Source: Reticulitermes speratus (taxonomy: Eukaryota; Arthropoda; Insecta; Blattodea; Rhinotermitidae). From it: a DNA stretch of 64,000 bases. Where the stretch lies: positions 23,264,733-23,328,732 of the forward strand of contig JAJKFL010000039.1 in assembly GCA_021186555.1 (NCBI GenBank). Direction: 5' to 3'. Under the pieces are notes generated by a model that ran no database searches, had not been told where the DNA came from, and saw only the letters and a program-made list of their open reading frames with translations. How positions within the stretch are numbered: position 1 is the first letter of the stretch; each line of letters starts with the position of its first letter. Position numbers and translations under genes: made by a program. This document shows, one piece after another, positions 35,886 to 47,869 of the stretch.

Positions 35886-36257
35886 TTACAGAAGAATTAA
35901 TACATACACAACATGCCGAAGATTTGGATAAAGTACTAAAACGGCAGTGGATGTGTAGGTATACAAAGTGTGAGGTTAAGTGTAATTAATTCTAGACCTA
36001 GGTATAACATGGATGTAAGTGGTCATCTCCAGGCTCCGGCGGATTTTTGACCCTTTAATTAGCCTTCAGTAATCAAGGAGACCGGGTGGAGCCCCGCGTG
36101 CGTCTGAACGCAGTGACTAAGAGAGCAATTCACATTACCTTTTTCTATTCCGAGACGAAACGACTAGAGCTGCATCAGGTAGCACCTTTGCCTGATATCA
36201 AGTGATAATACGCAGCACTGAAATGTGGCTCATTGATCGAATGTACAGTATAATGAG

Positions 36258-36425
36258 GGCCGTGCCGTTAGTTCCACTGGTTATTCGACAGTCTCTCGCC
36301 ACTAAAGCCCGAGCTGAAAACCAAGCCAGTCTGTGTGGGATTTGTGTTGGACAAAGAGGCACTTGCACAGGCGTTTATCCGAGTACTTCGGTATTCCAAC
36401 GCCAGTAGCATTCCACTAATGCTCC
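36258..36425 (+). mobile_element. SINE-5, degenerate
   Basis: GGCCGTGCCGTTAGTTCCAC as head, GGGATTTGTGTTGGACAAAG and AGGCACTTGCACAGGCGTTT follow the SINE-5 body. Confidence 0.6.
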
Positions 36426-37764
36426 ACACTCATTTACTCATTTATCACCGACGCTATACAATCTCAGTATTACATTATCATAAAATAACACACACTTAAT
36501 AATTACAGTGTAATTGGCTTTAAGAAAGAGTAAATGGTTCAAGGCGTAGCTTTAACAGGACTTATTTTCTGATTTTGCCTTCATCAATTCGGGAAGATGT
36601 GGCTATGAATGTCGAATCCATGAAAACGAAAATGGAGGAAGAAAATATCATTGAAATATTTCTACATTATGGATATGTAATACTAATGACTAGCTCTATC
36701 GAGCAGTTTCTTAATTGGAAAGCTGGTAGTTTCTCGGCTTATTGAGCAATACCTCATATTTCATGAAACCTAAAGGTTTACTCTAGTGTTAAAACAATAC
36801 AGCATCCTATTATTATTATTATTATTATAAAATTTGGACAAAACTAATTTTCAGTTAAAGGAGGTAGTAACATAACAGTATTTGGCTAAACGTGCCCAGA
36901 AACCCACAACCTGTTATTTAAAAGCGGTTGATACATTTCCTGTGTCACGCTAAAAGCATAAACTAGTCTCCTAAACAGTGTCAGCTTTCTTTCTTACAAG
37001 AATTTCAGATTTCTTAACATTAATCCTACAGATAAAACCGAAATAAACTTCGGTCGGAGTTTCTGGTCAACCCTAAACACGTAGAGATTATTGGCGCCTC
37101 GGTCTGGTAATCACAGCTTCACCAGTCTGCGATAAATCAACGTGCTGTCTGCACACTGACAGCCGATTTATTGCGGGTCCAGTCATATGTTCCATTTATT
37201 AACACAAACTGTCCCCGGACGATAAAGAAAATGTCTCATAATGCGTCTTCCAGGAATATCGCTACTATATATTGCAGACATTGCTAGCGCACAGTCGTCG
37301 TCTGTTCAATTTATTGCCCGTACGAAAATTACTGGGAAAGGTTATACTACAAAACTACATGGGGTCCAAATAAGACGGCGGTTGGCTGTGAGGTTTAAAC
37401 CAATCAGCGTCAGCCAATATTTGATATTCGCGCTATCCATTTTCTCTCACGGCTTTCAAGACTTTCTTATGTAGAAGTACAATGACTTAGGCAGTTCATC
37501 ACTTTAGTGACTTTTACAATGTCTTTAAAAACGAAAAATTAGAACTCAAGCGTCAATTTTTTTTTACAGCCAAGCCGGCGCGCCAGTTTTTCTACTTCCA
37601 AACGATTGCATATGTACGTTGTGGCTGCAGTAGCCCCATCTCTGCTTTCTTCATGGTGATACTGTATCTGTTACGTAGTCGCATAACAATATTACGCTAA
37701 CTCTTTGGCAAAACACTGTATTTCAGATCTTCACACCTCTCATCCTCTCGCAAAAAAAGTGTGT
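36426..37764. other. No gene recognised; short (TTA)n near 36811
   Basis: Only a six- to seven-unit TTA run and short unrelated frames, such as 37241-37474, are visible. Confidence 0.45.
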
Positions 37765-38057
37765 AAAAGGTAAAGGTAAAGTTCACCCTAGAACAGGCCA
37801 TGAAGGCCCAGAGGGGGAGTAGAGGTATAGCTCTACTCTTTCTTTAATCTCGGCAGTAGATGGGGATGGGTGGTCAACGCCACGCCCCGGCCGCTTTACC
37901 CCTGGGAATGACCCGGTACCCATTGTATAGCAGGCTGGGTAGACCCCAGGGCCGGTCTGGACGGGTGCCGAAAATCTCGCCCCCACCGGGATTCGATCCC
38001 CGGACCGTCCAGCTCGTAGCGAGTCGCTATACCGACTGAGCTATCCTGGCCCACAAA
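37765..38057 (-). mobile_element. SINE-1, full-length reference copy
   Basis: On the minus strand it starts with GCCAGGATAGCTCAGTCGG (A box) and GGGGATCGAATCCCGG (B box), which gives a convincing tRNA-like head. The body has ACCCAGCCTGCTATACAATG, GGGGTAAAGCGGCCGGGGC and CTCTACTCCCCCTCTGGGCC, and the tail is CTTTACCTTTACCTTTT. Perfect 13-bp target duplications AAAAAAAGTGTGT lie at 37752-37764 and 38058-38070. It is well preserved and relatively young. Confidence 0.95.
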
Positions 38058-38489
38058 AAAAAAAGTGTGTGCAAAAGATAAACATAATTTTAGCAGGCTT
38101 AGGAATGGGCATAAATATGGCAACGACAAAAAGTAGTAAGAACGATGTCAGATGCTATGTAGGTTGTGAGGTGAGGAGGAACTGAAATGAACATCCCCCT
38201 TCACAATGTAAGCCTACCTTCTGCTGCTCACTCGTCTTGCAGCTACAGAACATCCGCAAAATACTGAACCGCCAGACCATTACACTTTTCTCTTTGCAAA
38301 TGGGAATGCTATACATACATCATTTAGGGGTAGACATTTTCTTATGTAAGGTAATCAAGCCAGCAATTATGAAGGTGGAAGTTGCTAGTCGCTGAGATGT
38401 CGTGCATAATACTCAGGTCGTTGGCTGACATACGATATGTTGTTTGGATCCTGCATTCTCCCGTTCTTAATTAAAGCAAGATTTCTAGT

Positions 38490-38750
38490 TTTTTTTTCTA
38501 TGGCTCAACAGCCCCTTTTCGGGTGCCTAGGCTTCCTCATTTCGAGGTTTCATGATCACACACATTAAACACACCACACTCGGTAGGACTCCTCTGGACG
38601 AGGGACCAGCTCGTCGCAGAGACCTCTACCTGACAACACACAACACTCACAAGAGACAGACATCCATGCCCCCGGTGGGATTCGAACCCACGATCCTAGC
38701 AAGCGAGCGGCCGCAGACCCACGCCTTAGACCGCACGGCCACTGGGATCG
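38490..38750 (-). mobile_element. SINE-2, full length
   Basis: Head GATCCCAGTGGCCGTGCGGT, B box GGGTTCGAATCCCACC, body as in the 34.4-kb copy, end CGAAAAGGGGCTGTTGAGCC then poly(A) on the minus strand. Target duplication GCAAGATTTCTAGT at 38476-38489 and GCAAGATTTTCTAGT at 38751-38765, with one extra T. Confidence 0.93.
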
Positions 38751-38824
38751 GCAAGATTTTCTAGTACCATACATATTTTTACCCGTACCGTGTATTCGAT
38801 CAAGACTCACCGCACCAGCTGAAA

Positions 38825-39140
38825 ATTTTGTCAGGAGATATCAATAGGAGCAAGAGATGGACGAGGCATGTAAAACGCAACGTATATATGCGAAATATAA
38901 ACACAGTTTTAGCTGGAAAACCTGAACAGAAGATATCAACATGCAAACCCAGGCATGGACGTGAGGATAATATTAAAACAGATCTGAAACAGGATGAGGA
39001 TACAGACTACAGTCATCTGGCTCAGAATAGGAACAGTCGCGGTATCTTGTGAACGCGTTTATCACCTTTTGGGATCTGTAGAATGTACATCTTTTTTTAC
39101 CAGCTGAGTGACTAAAAGTTGCTCAGGGAGGACAATGGAA
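38825..39140 (+). mobile_element. LINE-A 3' fragment
   Basis: Broken reading KRWTRHVKRN, PRHGREDNIKTDLKQDE and SHLAQNRNS corresponds to [20 protein letters not shown] and LAQDRDR. Tail ACCAGCTGAGTGACTAAAAG and CTCAGGGAGGACAATGGA. Confidence 0.75.
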
Positions 39141-39383
39141 TTTTACATTTTATATTTTTCTCGGCCCCACCCTTGTTCGATTGCTGTTTTCAGACTGTAG
39201 TTGAAGACACCCAACTAAACCAAATGTACAGTTTAATGTGCCAACAGATTCGGAGGGATAGAAACATGCAATATTGTAGGAAGGAACCATTCTCAGATAG
39301 CCGTGAAGTGAAGACGAATTTATGGATCGAAGAATGTGTGGATGCTCATCTCTTTAAAACACAGAGGTCGAAAGTTGCGGTTA

Positions 39384-39640
39384 AGTTATTAGTACTCCTG
39401 TTTCGTACTCGGCAGGTCTAGGGTTCAAACCTCGCCCTAGAGACAGGCTATCCTTAGGTTTTCGTCGTTTTCCTCAGTCCCTCCAGGTAAACGATAGGAT
39501 AGCACCTAAAATTAGGCCAAGAAAGCTTCCTTCCATAGCCTTTCCAGTTCACTGATCAATACCCTTTCCGAAATTAGCGTTAAGATAAACTTCTAATGCC
39601 GTTAAACTGTATGGGACTGGAGTAGCCGAATGTACTCTAA
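39384..39640 (+). mobile_element. SINE-4 copy, tRNA-like
   Basis: GTACTCCTGTTTCGTACTCG, AGGGTTCAAACCTCG (B box), then CACCTAAAATTAGGCCAAG and TTCCTTCCATAGCC. The same frame of words is found at 48990, 52040 and 58700. Confidence 0.65.
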
Positions 39641-41870
39641 ACACCACAACCTTTGTCTGCAAAACATATTCAGACATGTCACATTTGTACACATTTTTGT
39701 CCTTCGCCTTCTAGAAAACTGGTACGATTCGTACCAACAAAATAATGATGAGGTGAATTGATGGAATTAATACTAAATGGGATAAACAAGAAATTCCTCT
39801 ATAAATTCTGCCCGATACAGTCATGTTGATCACAAATCTCACTTCACACGGCGTATGTTTTATAGCTGTGCGAACTAGCCTGTGCAGCTTTGCACACAAA
39901 GGAAAGGCTACCACATTCCAAGAGTGTGTTGGAGGATGTTGATCTTTTCCTTCAAGAACATTCTAAAGCCTAGTGGGCTGAAAGACAATTAAGACAATTG
40001 CTGAAGAAGAACAGAGCTCCTGCGCTCTTTGTGTCTGGTGAACTACTCCGGTTCATTCGGGTCTTTACCTTGGAATTCAAGCTGCAGAGCAAAACAGGGA
40101 TGGGCAAACACTTCAATATGAACATTTTCGGCCCCCGAACGCTATCGCTGAAAGTGAAACAGACGGATCCAAACTAAGAAGGATCTAAAGAAAACCGTTC
40201 ATAATATCTGTACCGGTATTCCCAGAGTTACGAAAACTTCGCGGTAACGCATTTTCATGACTTCTTTATAGATGTAGCTTTTTAGTGAAGAGGACGAAAT
40301 AACTTTGAAAACGAAATGAAAAATGGGATTCATAAGGGCTGCAATGTATGGAGAAAAGTCAATTGAACTGTGTCTTTCAGTGACAGTGGAAGGCAATGAA
40401 ACCAAAGAACTAACAAAAATCTCTACTTCTGCATAAGCGGGGGAAGGAGCATACTTGTACTTTGAAGAAATACTTTGCTCTCTAAAGGCTACTCGTTTAT
40501 TCGAAGTCCATTCCCATACGGAATTCCCCTCTTCACTCTAAAGAACATACAGAGCAAAGAAAACACTAGGATCGTCTGGGATGTCTTCCAATGGAAACAC
40601 CCATATTAAACCAAATTTGCGGGTCGGAAAATAAAATCCTTGACTCCATGTTAAGCAGGTCCCCGCCTTTTATAGAATCAGAAGTTTCATTAACACGTTC
40701 ACCTATCCTGAGCCTGACGAATACAGACCACGCCAGCCTGCTCACATGTCCTCAAGATCCATCTTAATTTTATGATCCCATCCACAGTTATATCTCCCAA
40801 ATGGGCTCTTGCATTCAGGGTTTCCGACTGAACTGTTGCATGAATTCTTCATCCTTCCCAAGCATGCTGCATTCTCCGCCCATACAAATCTCCGCCTAAT
40901 CATAAAAGTTCATATTATGTATTATTTTCCAGCATCCTGTCACTTCCTCTGTAATTTAATCCGTTACCAGGATGTCCCATATCAACCAACAAATGAAAAT
41001 GTGATCTTGAAAAGGCGCTCAGAGAACGCGAAAATTAATGACCAAAGGATCTTCGAACTCGAGATCACATTGCGTCCGGTTGGACAGCCGAACACATTAT
41101 TTCTCACAGCAACTGAAAATGTAATAGATTTAAGTGTACCAACTTCTGGCCACATCTGGTTCCCGAGTAGTGTATTGGGAACCTTAATTTACTCTCCTTT
41201 AGCTGTCTACGTGAACTTATTTTGCTGCAAAACTGAAGATCGTGGGACAGACACAAAGCAGATCCCGTTCCCCACTTACTGCTCGGTCAGCTGCTGATTG
41301 CGCAGTGTGTGAAATATCTGGGAAGTCAGCGTTTGCAATATACTCGTTGCCATAGTTTTAAAGTGTTATATCAGACTATGGCCGAGGCAGGTGTGGAAAC
41401 AACGTAAGTTCGGTCGGAAGCAGGTCTTGTCCGTGAGTCTGTAAAGGAATGGGTTGCAGTAAGTCCAGCATACATTCTCTCCAGCGAATGCCTAAACTTT
41501 TATTACGACGGCAATAAACTAACTGCCAGTAAATACGCGTTAAGGGAAGTGAAAGCTGTATGTCATTCTGATCTCTGGAACAATTTTATTTTTAATGAAT
41601 GTTCCATACTCGCACGCAACAAACAATGTTTTACGGCATAGGGTGTAAAACTGTGTAGCGTTTTACAAGGTTCTGTCGGATTTTTGTATGGTTTATTAGT
41701 GTAAAACGTCATCCCTCATTCACTGCATACAGTAGAGTCCTTCTTGAAAAGCTGCTATGGAGCCTGAATGTTCATTACTGTGTTTAGACGTCCCCGTCAT
41801 ATGCCGGATAAATCCAGTCCGCATTCGCATATACTAAACCTTTAATTCGCTATAGCATTTTATCGCTCGC
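39641..41870. other. No gene recognised; 162-codon frame of unclear origin
   Basis: The frame at 40809-41297 is the longest here but lacks domains and a signal peptide. Phrases such as FPTELLHEFFILP recall translations of a dispersed insect repeat read in a non-coding direction. I take it as repeat-derived rather than a gene. Confidence 0.4.
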
Positions 41871-42129
41871 CGATCCCAGTGGTCGCGCGGTCTAAGGCGT
41901 GGGTCTGCGGCCGTTCGCTTACTGGGATTTTGGGTTCGAATCCCGCCGGAAGCGTGGATGTCTGTCTCTTGTGAGTGTTGTATTTTGTCAGGTAGGAATC
42001 TCTTCGTCGGGCTGATCACTAGTCTAGAGAAGTCCTACGGAGTGTGGTGTGTCTGAGTGTGATTGTGAAGCCTCGATAATGAGAAGGCCCTGGCCCCCTA
42101 GGGGCTGTTGCGCCACTGGAAAAAAAAAA
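41871..42129 (+). mobile_element. SINE-2, full length
   Basis: Head CGATCCCAGTGGTCGCGCGG, B box GGGTTCGAATCCCGCC, body GTCTGTCTCTTGTGAGTGTT, end GGGGCTGTTGCGCCACTGG and nine A. No clear target duplication. Confidence 0.9.
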
Positions 42130-42260
42130 TTGTATCCCTCAAAGTGTTCCCATACTTCAGATTTTCCAGCTAAAGTAGCAGACTTCACAGAATTACGTAG
42201 ATACACTAGGAACCGTAACTCTATTCGAATTAAGACACTGCTTTTTTTTATTATATAAAC

Positions 42261-42433
42261 GACCAATTTTTCTTTTATTATACCAAAAAATTCACCACAT
42301 CAAATGTATATAAGTATTCAAGGTATTACTCCAACATGTTTCGGTAAAACTATACATGTTGGAGTGACGTCTCCGACTATTTATATGTATTTGATGTGGT
42401 GAATTTTTTGGTATAATAAAAGAAAAATTGGTC
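42261..42433. repeat. Long palindrome
   Basis: ACCAATTTTTCTTTTATTAT and the following ACCAAAAAATTCACCACATC at the left recur exactly as complement at the right end. A more diverged inner part is centred on TTTCGGTAAAACTATACATG. The outer 45 bases of each arm are perfect. It lies 130 bases after a SINE-2. Confidence 0.88.
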
Positions 42434-43002
42434 TAAAATGCAAGGAATGAACAACTTCAAACACAAAATTTAAACGAAATTCCGCATCTCTATCACCGAA
42501 CGTAAATTAAACCTAACATGTTTGTAAACGCGTACCAGGTGCACTTCAGCTGAAGCATCAGCTTTAGTGTTCACGTTCTGTAAACGCTAATTTATTGTTG
42601 CAAAGCTAACCACATCACAGAAGTTGTAAACCATTTTTTTGCATTCTTTATATATTAATCGTATAGAAAACGTATTTCTTACAGCTTGTAGTGTGTAGAC
42701 CGTAATGAGATCTTCATCTATATTATATATCGAGTTTCTTTATGGCGAGCCATTTTTATGCGATTTTACATACTTCGTTTTATGAAGAAATATACCTGCC
42801 TATACTTCAACAGTCACGCTACAAGATTTGAGTGAGCAATACCCGAGGTATGTAAAATCGTACAATACCCGTTTCGAAAATATAAGCTTATACTCGAAAT
42901 TAGAGTATCCCTTTACAATTTTGTTGAAAGTATAAATGTATTACGTACGATTCGATCTGCAGCTTATAAATCTACTTTATCGACCCAGACGTTGATAAAG
43001 TA

Positions 43003-43187
43003 GAGTCGAACTCGGTTATAACGTCATGAAAGAGACTGAATATTTTGTGTCGTTATAAACGAGTGTTGTTATAACCGAGGAGAATAATGTTATGGTTAAC
43101 AGTGAGAAATTAATTTGTACCACAGAATATTTGGCACTATGGACGAGGTGTCGTATAAACCGATGTCGTTATAACCGGGTTCTTCTG
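43003..43187. mobile_element. pogo/Tigger-type MITE, 185 bp
   Basis: Ends GAGTCGAACTCGGTTATAAC and, from the other side, CAGAAGAACCCGGTTATAAC. TA stands on both sides (43001-43002, 43188-43189). The motif CGTTATAA recurs inside, near both ends. There is no transposase. Confidence 0.8.
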
Positions 43188-43189
43188 TA

Positions 43190-44154
43190 TTTATAACATT
43201 TAAATGAATCTTAAATAAGAAGTGTGTGCGGATGTGGCCCGGATTCAGTTCTCAAGATAGGATCCAAAGCAGCGGGTTATATAGTGGCTCTGTGTTTTAC
43301 AGTTCTTCATATCTGATAACATTTCATTTTCCATGGATTACTGAGGATTGATGTTTAGTAGCTCAAAATTGCCAAGGCTTATATTGGTTGGTGTTAATAC
43401 TAACCTCAGAAGTAACTGCAGTAGCGGAATTTAATAATGTGTTTTCGCCAGAATAACAAAACAGTGGCTGAAGACTCATGAATATAAATAACTTTTAGGT
43501 AAATCTTATTGTTTATACAATTGCATATTGAAGCAGGTATGTGAAAGGGCAAGGAGCTGTACTGCAGTGCATTTCGTCATTTGCAAACGAAGTACGCTTC
43601 AGTACGTGGTGCACACAGTGACTAACTTCTGCAGATGACGAATGAAGACTACGAGTAATGACTCCGAAGAAGTTCCTGCAATTTAGAGAATTTTAACGTA
43701 GCGAGGTAGGACTGATTACTATATACGAAAAATCATCTCTTATTTAAAAAGAACAATTTTGGGGATTACGTGTGGTGCTGTCCTTCAAATATTTCGAACT
43801 ATAGCATTAACCTATTCAAATCTGTAACTAAATATCTATGAGATATAACAGTCTATTCCTACGTATAATTTCCTTTAGTGCATAATCTGATGGACTCATT
43901 TATAAAAGTGTCGTAACGTTGCCATGTATGTAAATGTTCATAAAATAATGTTGCTTACAGAGTTCGTAAGTATGCTCTTCCTCGATATTAGTACAAAATT
44001 TCACACGCCAGTCTTTATTTACTGCCATTAAACCGGAAGCTCAACATAAGAATTCGCTAGGTAGCCATAATCTTTTATATACCATAAAAATTACCTTAAT
44101 GAAAGTTACATAATTTTCGAAGATCTACTATATGTCTTTGTAACATTTCACCCT
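43190..44154. other. No gene recognised
   Basis: AT-rich sequence without long frames, clear repeats or RNA genes. Confidence 0.45.
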
Positions 44155-44420
44155 GCCGATCCCAGTGGCCGCGCGGTCTAAGGCGTGGGTCTATGGCCGC
44201 TCGCTTACTGGGATTGTGGGTTCGAATCCCGCCTACGACATGGATGTCTGTCTCTTGTGAGTGTTGTGTGTTGTCAGGTAGAGGTCTCTGCGACGAGCTG
44301 GTCCCTCGTCCAGAGGAGTCCTACCGAGTGGGGTATGTCTAAAAAGTGTGTGATAGTGAAGCCTCGAAAAAATGGCCGCCTAGGCCCCCAAGGGGCTATC
44401 GAGCCATTGGGGAAAAAAAA
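44155..44420 (+). mobile_element. SINE-2, full length
   Basis: Head GCCGATCCCAGTGGCCGCGC, B box GGGTTCGAATCCCGCC, body GAGTCCTACCGAGTGGGG, end AAGGGGCTATCGAGCCATTG plus A run. Target duplication TTCACCCT at 44147-44154 and 44421-44428. Confidence 0.92.
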
Positions 44421-45009
44421 TTCACCCTACAGATTTCATAGACCAAGTTACAATAACACATCAGTTACCATCGTCGCAACAAAACAGTTCGTCCCTCCGT
44501 CAGGTCATTACTTTCCACGACCCTAAAATAATTAATGAATGTTGCGTACACTGAACAATCTATCGTGATACAAAGTTTCAGACCCTAGGTTTCATGGCGC
44601 TAGTGTCGCTAACATCCCACAAGTTCACCGACGGCCATGCTGGTGCTATTGATCACACAAAGTTTCAAAGGTACCAAGATGGGGGAGGTATCCAATGGCG
44701 TGATGTTTAAACAGTATCTGGGCGTTTCTCTTTTAGGTTATTTTACCAAAACTTCTCCGTGTCACTGCACATGAAACGAGTTCCTTCTGACTCAATTAGT
44801 GCTGATAGGTCTGAGATTTTGCTTATGTTCTTTGAGCCGCAAGGCTAGCGGTGGCCTGTTTCACCAAAGCAGCTTCTGCCACACTCTCGGGGAATGCTAC
44901 AGACACAATGTGCTGTCTGCTGCGTGTTTCTTTTCTCAGGCTGCATTTTGTTTTGCAGGAACAATTCGCGATATGCGAGATTTGAGGTTTTCTAGCCCAT
45001 GTAGCTCCG

Positions 45010-45215
45010 GATTTCTTCTTCTGGGCTATGACGCTGCATATTACAGGATGCCGACATTTCGAGGCAACGCAGAGGCCGCTTCTTCAATGGCAGGAATGAG
45101 TAAGACTATTCCTGGACATTTGGACCCTTGAAGAGGAGGACATTACGTTGCCTTAAAACGTCGGGTTCCGATTACCACTGACGCAGCGCCATATACCAGA
45201 ACAAAGGAATCCTAA
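45010..45215. repeat. Degenerate palindrome of the 26.6/28.6-kb family
   Basis: The left arm starts TTCTTCTTCTGGGCTATGAC, and the right arm carries the complement of GGCGCTGCGTCAGTGGTAAT. Near the centre, ACCCTTGAAGAGG and AAAACGTCGGGTT keep the hammerhead-like order, with ACCC/GGGT able to pair as stem I. Confidence 0.6.
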
Positions 45216-45361
45216 ATCCAGGTATGTTTGAACTCTCAGAAATGCCTTTCACATAGGGTATAAACCTGTACCAAGAGACTTTACATCATTTTGCAAACTT
45301 ATTCGCGTGGAAATGTACTGGAATTGGAAAGGTAGTAAGTCTATATGTAAGATAGCGTTTT

Positions 45362-45490
<129 letters not shown>

Positions 45491-45912
45491 GGCATGAGAA
45501 CCTAATTTCGGACCCTAGCCTCCTCAATACCTGTTTTCGGACCCTTTATTATTAAGTACTATTTCGTCACAACGTTAGAGTATAACAAATATTTTTAACT
45601 CTTATTTAATTTTACGTAACTTCGCACATGAAGTCCTTAGGCGTACTTCACTTTCGCAGGTTCACAACCTGTCCACCAAAAAGAAAGAACAAACAGAAAC
45701 AAATCCAAACAGTAGTTCTTAACACTGTTTACTAAAATGTCTGACACACACTTTTCATCCAGCGTATCGTTTAGAAGTAAATCTGTCTGGTAATTCTGTA
45801 AACTTCCCTACCTCTGGTTCTACCATTAATACCACAAAATGAGAAATGTCCTGTGTATCCAATAGATCTCCATTTTTTGTTGTAATTTTGTTCCTCTGTT
45901 TAGGCGCCTTTC

Positions 45913-46070
45913 CAGGCCACGCCATAACTCCGGCAGTTAATCTCCAGGTTCTCACCGCGGAGACCCGTGTTCAATCATGGGGCAGAACATATGGGATTAC
46001 TGGTGGACAGGATGACATTAGGACACGTTACTTCGGCTATTCCTGTCAATAACAATTTCCACTAACGCGT
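45913..46070 (+). mobile_element. SINE-5, degenerate
   Basis: CAGGCCACGCCATAACTCCG, then CACCGCGGAGACCCGTGTTC (B-box region), then TTACTGGTGGACAGGATGAC follow SINE-5. Confidence 0.55.
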
Positions 46071-46250
46071 CTTATTCATTCATCCAAGAATTTGCGAAGG
46101 GACAATCCCTGCACTTGCCACGAGTCTAAATCGGCTATACGGCTCTAGGCAGTCATTTTACTGATTAGCCTATATAGACTCATACTGCTTGGAAGGAACA
46201 AAACGTGTTGCTAGAAAGGAAGAAAACATATGTTCAAAAACAGTATGGAC

Positions 46251-46461
46251 CATGGGTCTCCAACCAGTGGGGCCGGGCCGCAAAACCCAATTGCATTATG
46301 CCGCCCACGGCCATATTTTAAATTATTTATATACTATAAAAATTACACAAAACTTTTGACGGTTAGGTATACCACTTATTGTTATTTGTCCACGTGCGGC
46401 CCGCAAGCCAGCCCGCAATAACCGGTATGGCCCTTTGCCACAAAAAGGTTGGTGGCCCATG
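46251..46461. mobile_element. hAT-type MITE, 211 bp
   Basis: Starts CATGGGTCTCCAACC and ends GGTTGGTGGCCCATG. Flanking 8-bp duplications GTATGGAC (46243-46250) and GTATAGAC (46462-46469) differ at one base. The inside is GC-rich at the ends and AT-rich in the middle, with no frame. Confidence 0.85.
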
Positions 46462-46469
46462 GTATAGAC

Positions 46470-47429
46470 CGTAGATTTCTTCTGTTTTTACAGATGGGAA
46501 CTACGAAAAACTGCCTCGATCCCACGCGATTCCACGTCCTTCTGCGGACACACCCTCTACTTTCAAATGCAGCAAATCATCTGGCGTACATGAAAGCGTT
46601 CCCCTCATGGGTGCGGGTCGTTTACATAGTGGTCGAGGGGTCGGAACTCTGGCGCGGCTGTCATCTGCCAGAAGCGAAAAAAAAAAAAAAAACAATTACA
46701 CCGGTGCAACCAAGTTTGGCGGATCTTGTAGTAGCAGCTTTTATTTCCTGTGTTTAGCCCTTCTATAAACAGGACACAATACGGCACTGCTCTTCAATAA
46801 ATCTCCTAAACCTCATTGCACATATATTTCCTAGTTGTAAAATTGTGTGACAGTTGTTGGAAATATATTTTCTGTTCCGAATTTCCAAGTTTCGGTTCCC
46901 ATTAGCGTATTCAACCACACAGTCTCAACCATGTTTATGTAAACTTGCATAGTGAGAATAAATAAACCTAAAAGGGAAAGAAAACTGATAAATCAAGAAA
47001 ACAAACAAAAATAAAATACGAACACAAGAAAGAGGAATGGAGAAAGAAACGAAAGAAAAAACGTTCTGTGCTTATTCGTTGCCTTTATAACAATCAGAGG
47101 AAATACACATAAAACACATGGATTAATCATTTAATGACTAGTGGTAACTACATGCATATTTAGAAGCTCTGGATTTTTCCTACGCAGTTTAGGCCTATTT
47201 ATATGTTCCTACCATTCTGACAATCAAAACCGATTATTTCTCTAAATAGCATTAACCTGTTGTTCTTCATAATAGACACGGACTATGTTCTCTGTTAGGT
47301 ACGAAATGACATTTAGATTAACTGAACGCCTCGTTTTTAAACAACGTAAAATATCTCGTTGTTTTCTGCCAGAAAGATTATGTGGAGAATCCACATAGAA
47401 ACGATGGAAAACAAGAGCCTTAAAAACAC
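46470..47429. other. No gene recognised
   Basis: Contains a 15-base A run at 46678-46692. The frame at 46449-46757 reads through MITE end and A run, so it is not credible. Confidence 0.45.
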
Positions 47430-47509
47430 TGGAGTTTGCTACCTATGCAAAATAAGCGATTAGCGCTAACATTAAATAACCCTCCATAAAGTACTCATTA
47501 CATCTATAA

Positions 47510-47812
47510 TGACATGGCTGCCCCGCCTGGGAATTTGCGGCAGACACGTATCTTTTAAAAGTGCAGCGCCTGAAAAACAAGCCTATGCACATGATTGGCA
47601 ATTTTCCCAGGCGCACGCCGACCGGCGATTTGCAAGTGGCTCTCAAAATTCCGCAATTGGATGATTTCATCACAAAATTATGCATGCATCAAGCAGAAGC
47701 CATACAAAATCATGAGCGTAAAAAACTTGCAACAATAGACAAGGAGAATCCCAATACAGAGAATATAAGAGGCTTAAACTTGGCCGCGGTCAATGTTAGG
47801 GCCATGATATAA
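47510..47812 (+). pseudogene. jockey-like LINE, C-terminal end of reverse transcriptase
   Basis: From 47516 the frame reads GCPAWEFAADTYLLKVQRLK, then NKPMHMIGNFPRRTPTGDL and IPQLDDFITKLCMHQAEAIQ. This is the typical end of jockey-clade ORF2 (CPAW, LQxxQNKxLRxI, DLHxxLxIPxxxxxI). It is a third LINE type here, 5'-truncated, with an open C-terminal frame of about 100 codons to 47812. Confidence 0.8.
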
Positions 47813-47869
47813 CCTACTTTACAAAACCTGGACAAGTTGTACAAATTGTGTGTATGTACGATTATTAAC

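Noticed and set aside
37985-38057. tRNA gene with A and B boxes
   Set aside because: The tRNA-like part continues into a SINE-1 body and is framed by target duplications, so it is a SINE head. The same holds for the tRNA-like starts at 34.6, 38.7, 41.9, 44.2, 49.0 and 59.5 kb.
40809-41297. 162-codon frame, the longest in the window apart from frames on known repeats
   Set aside because: No domain, signal peptide or codon bias, and its start resembles non-coding translations of a dispersed repeat. Not called as a gene.
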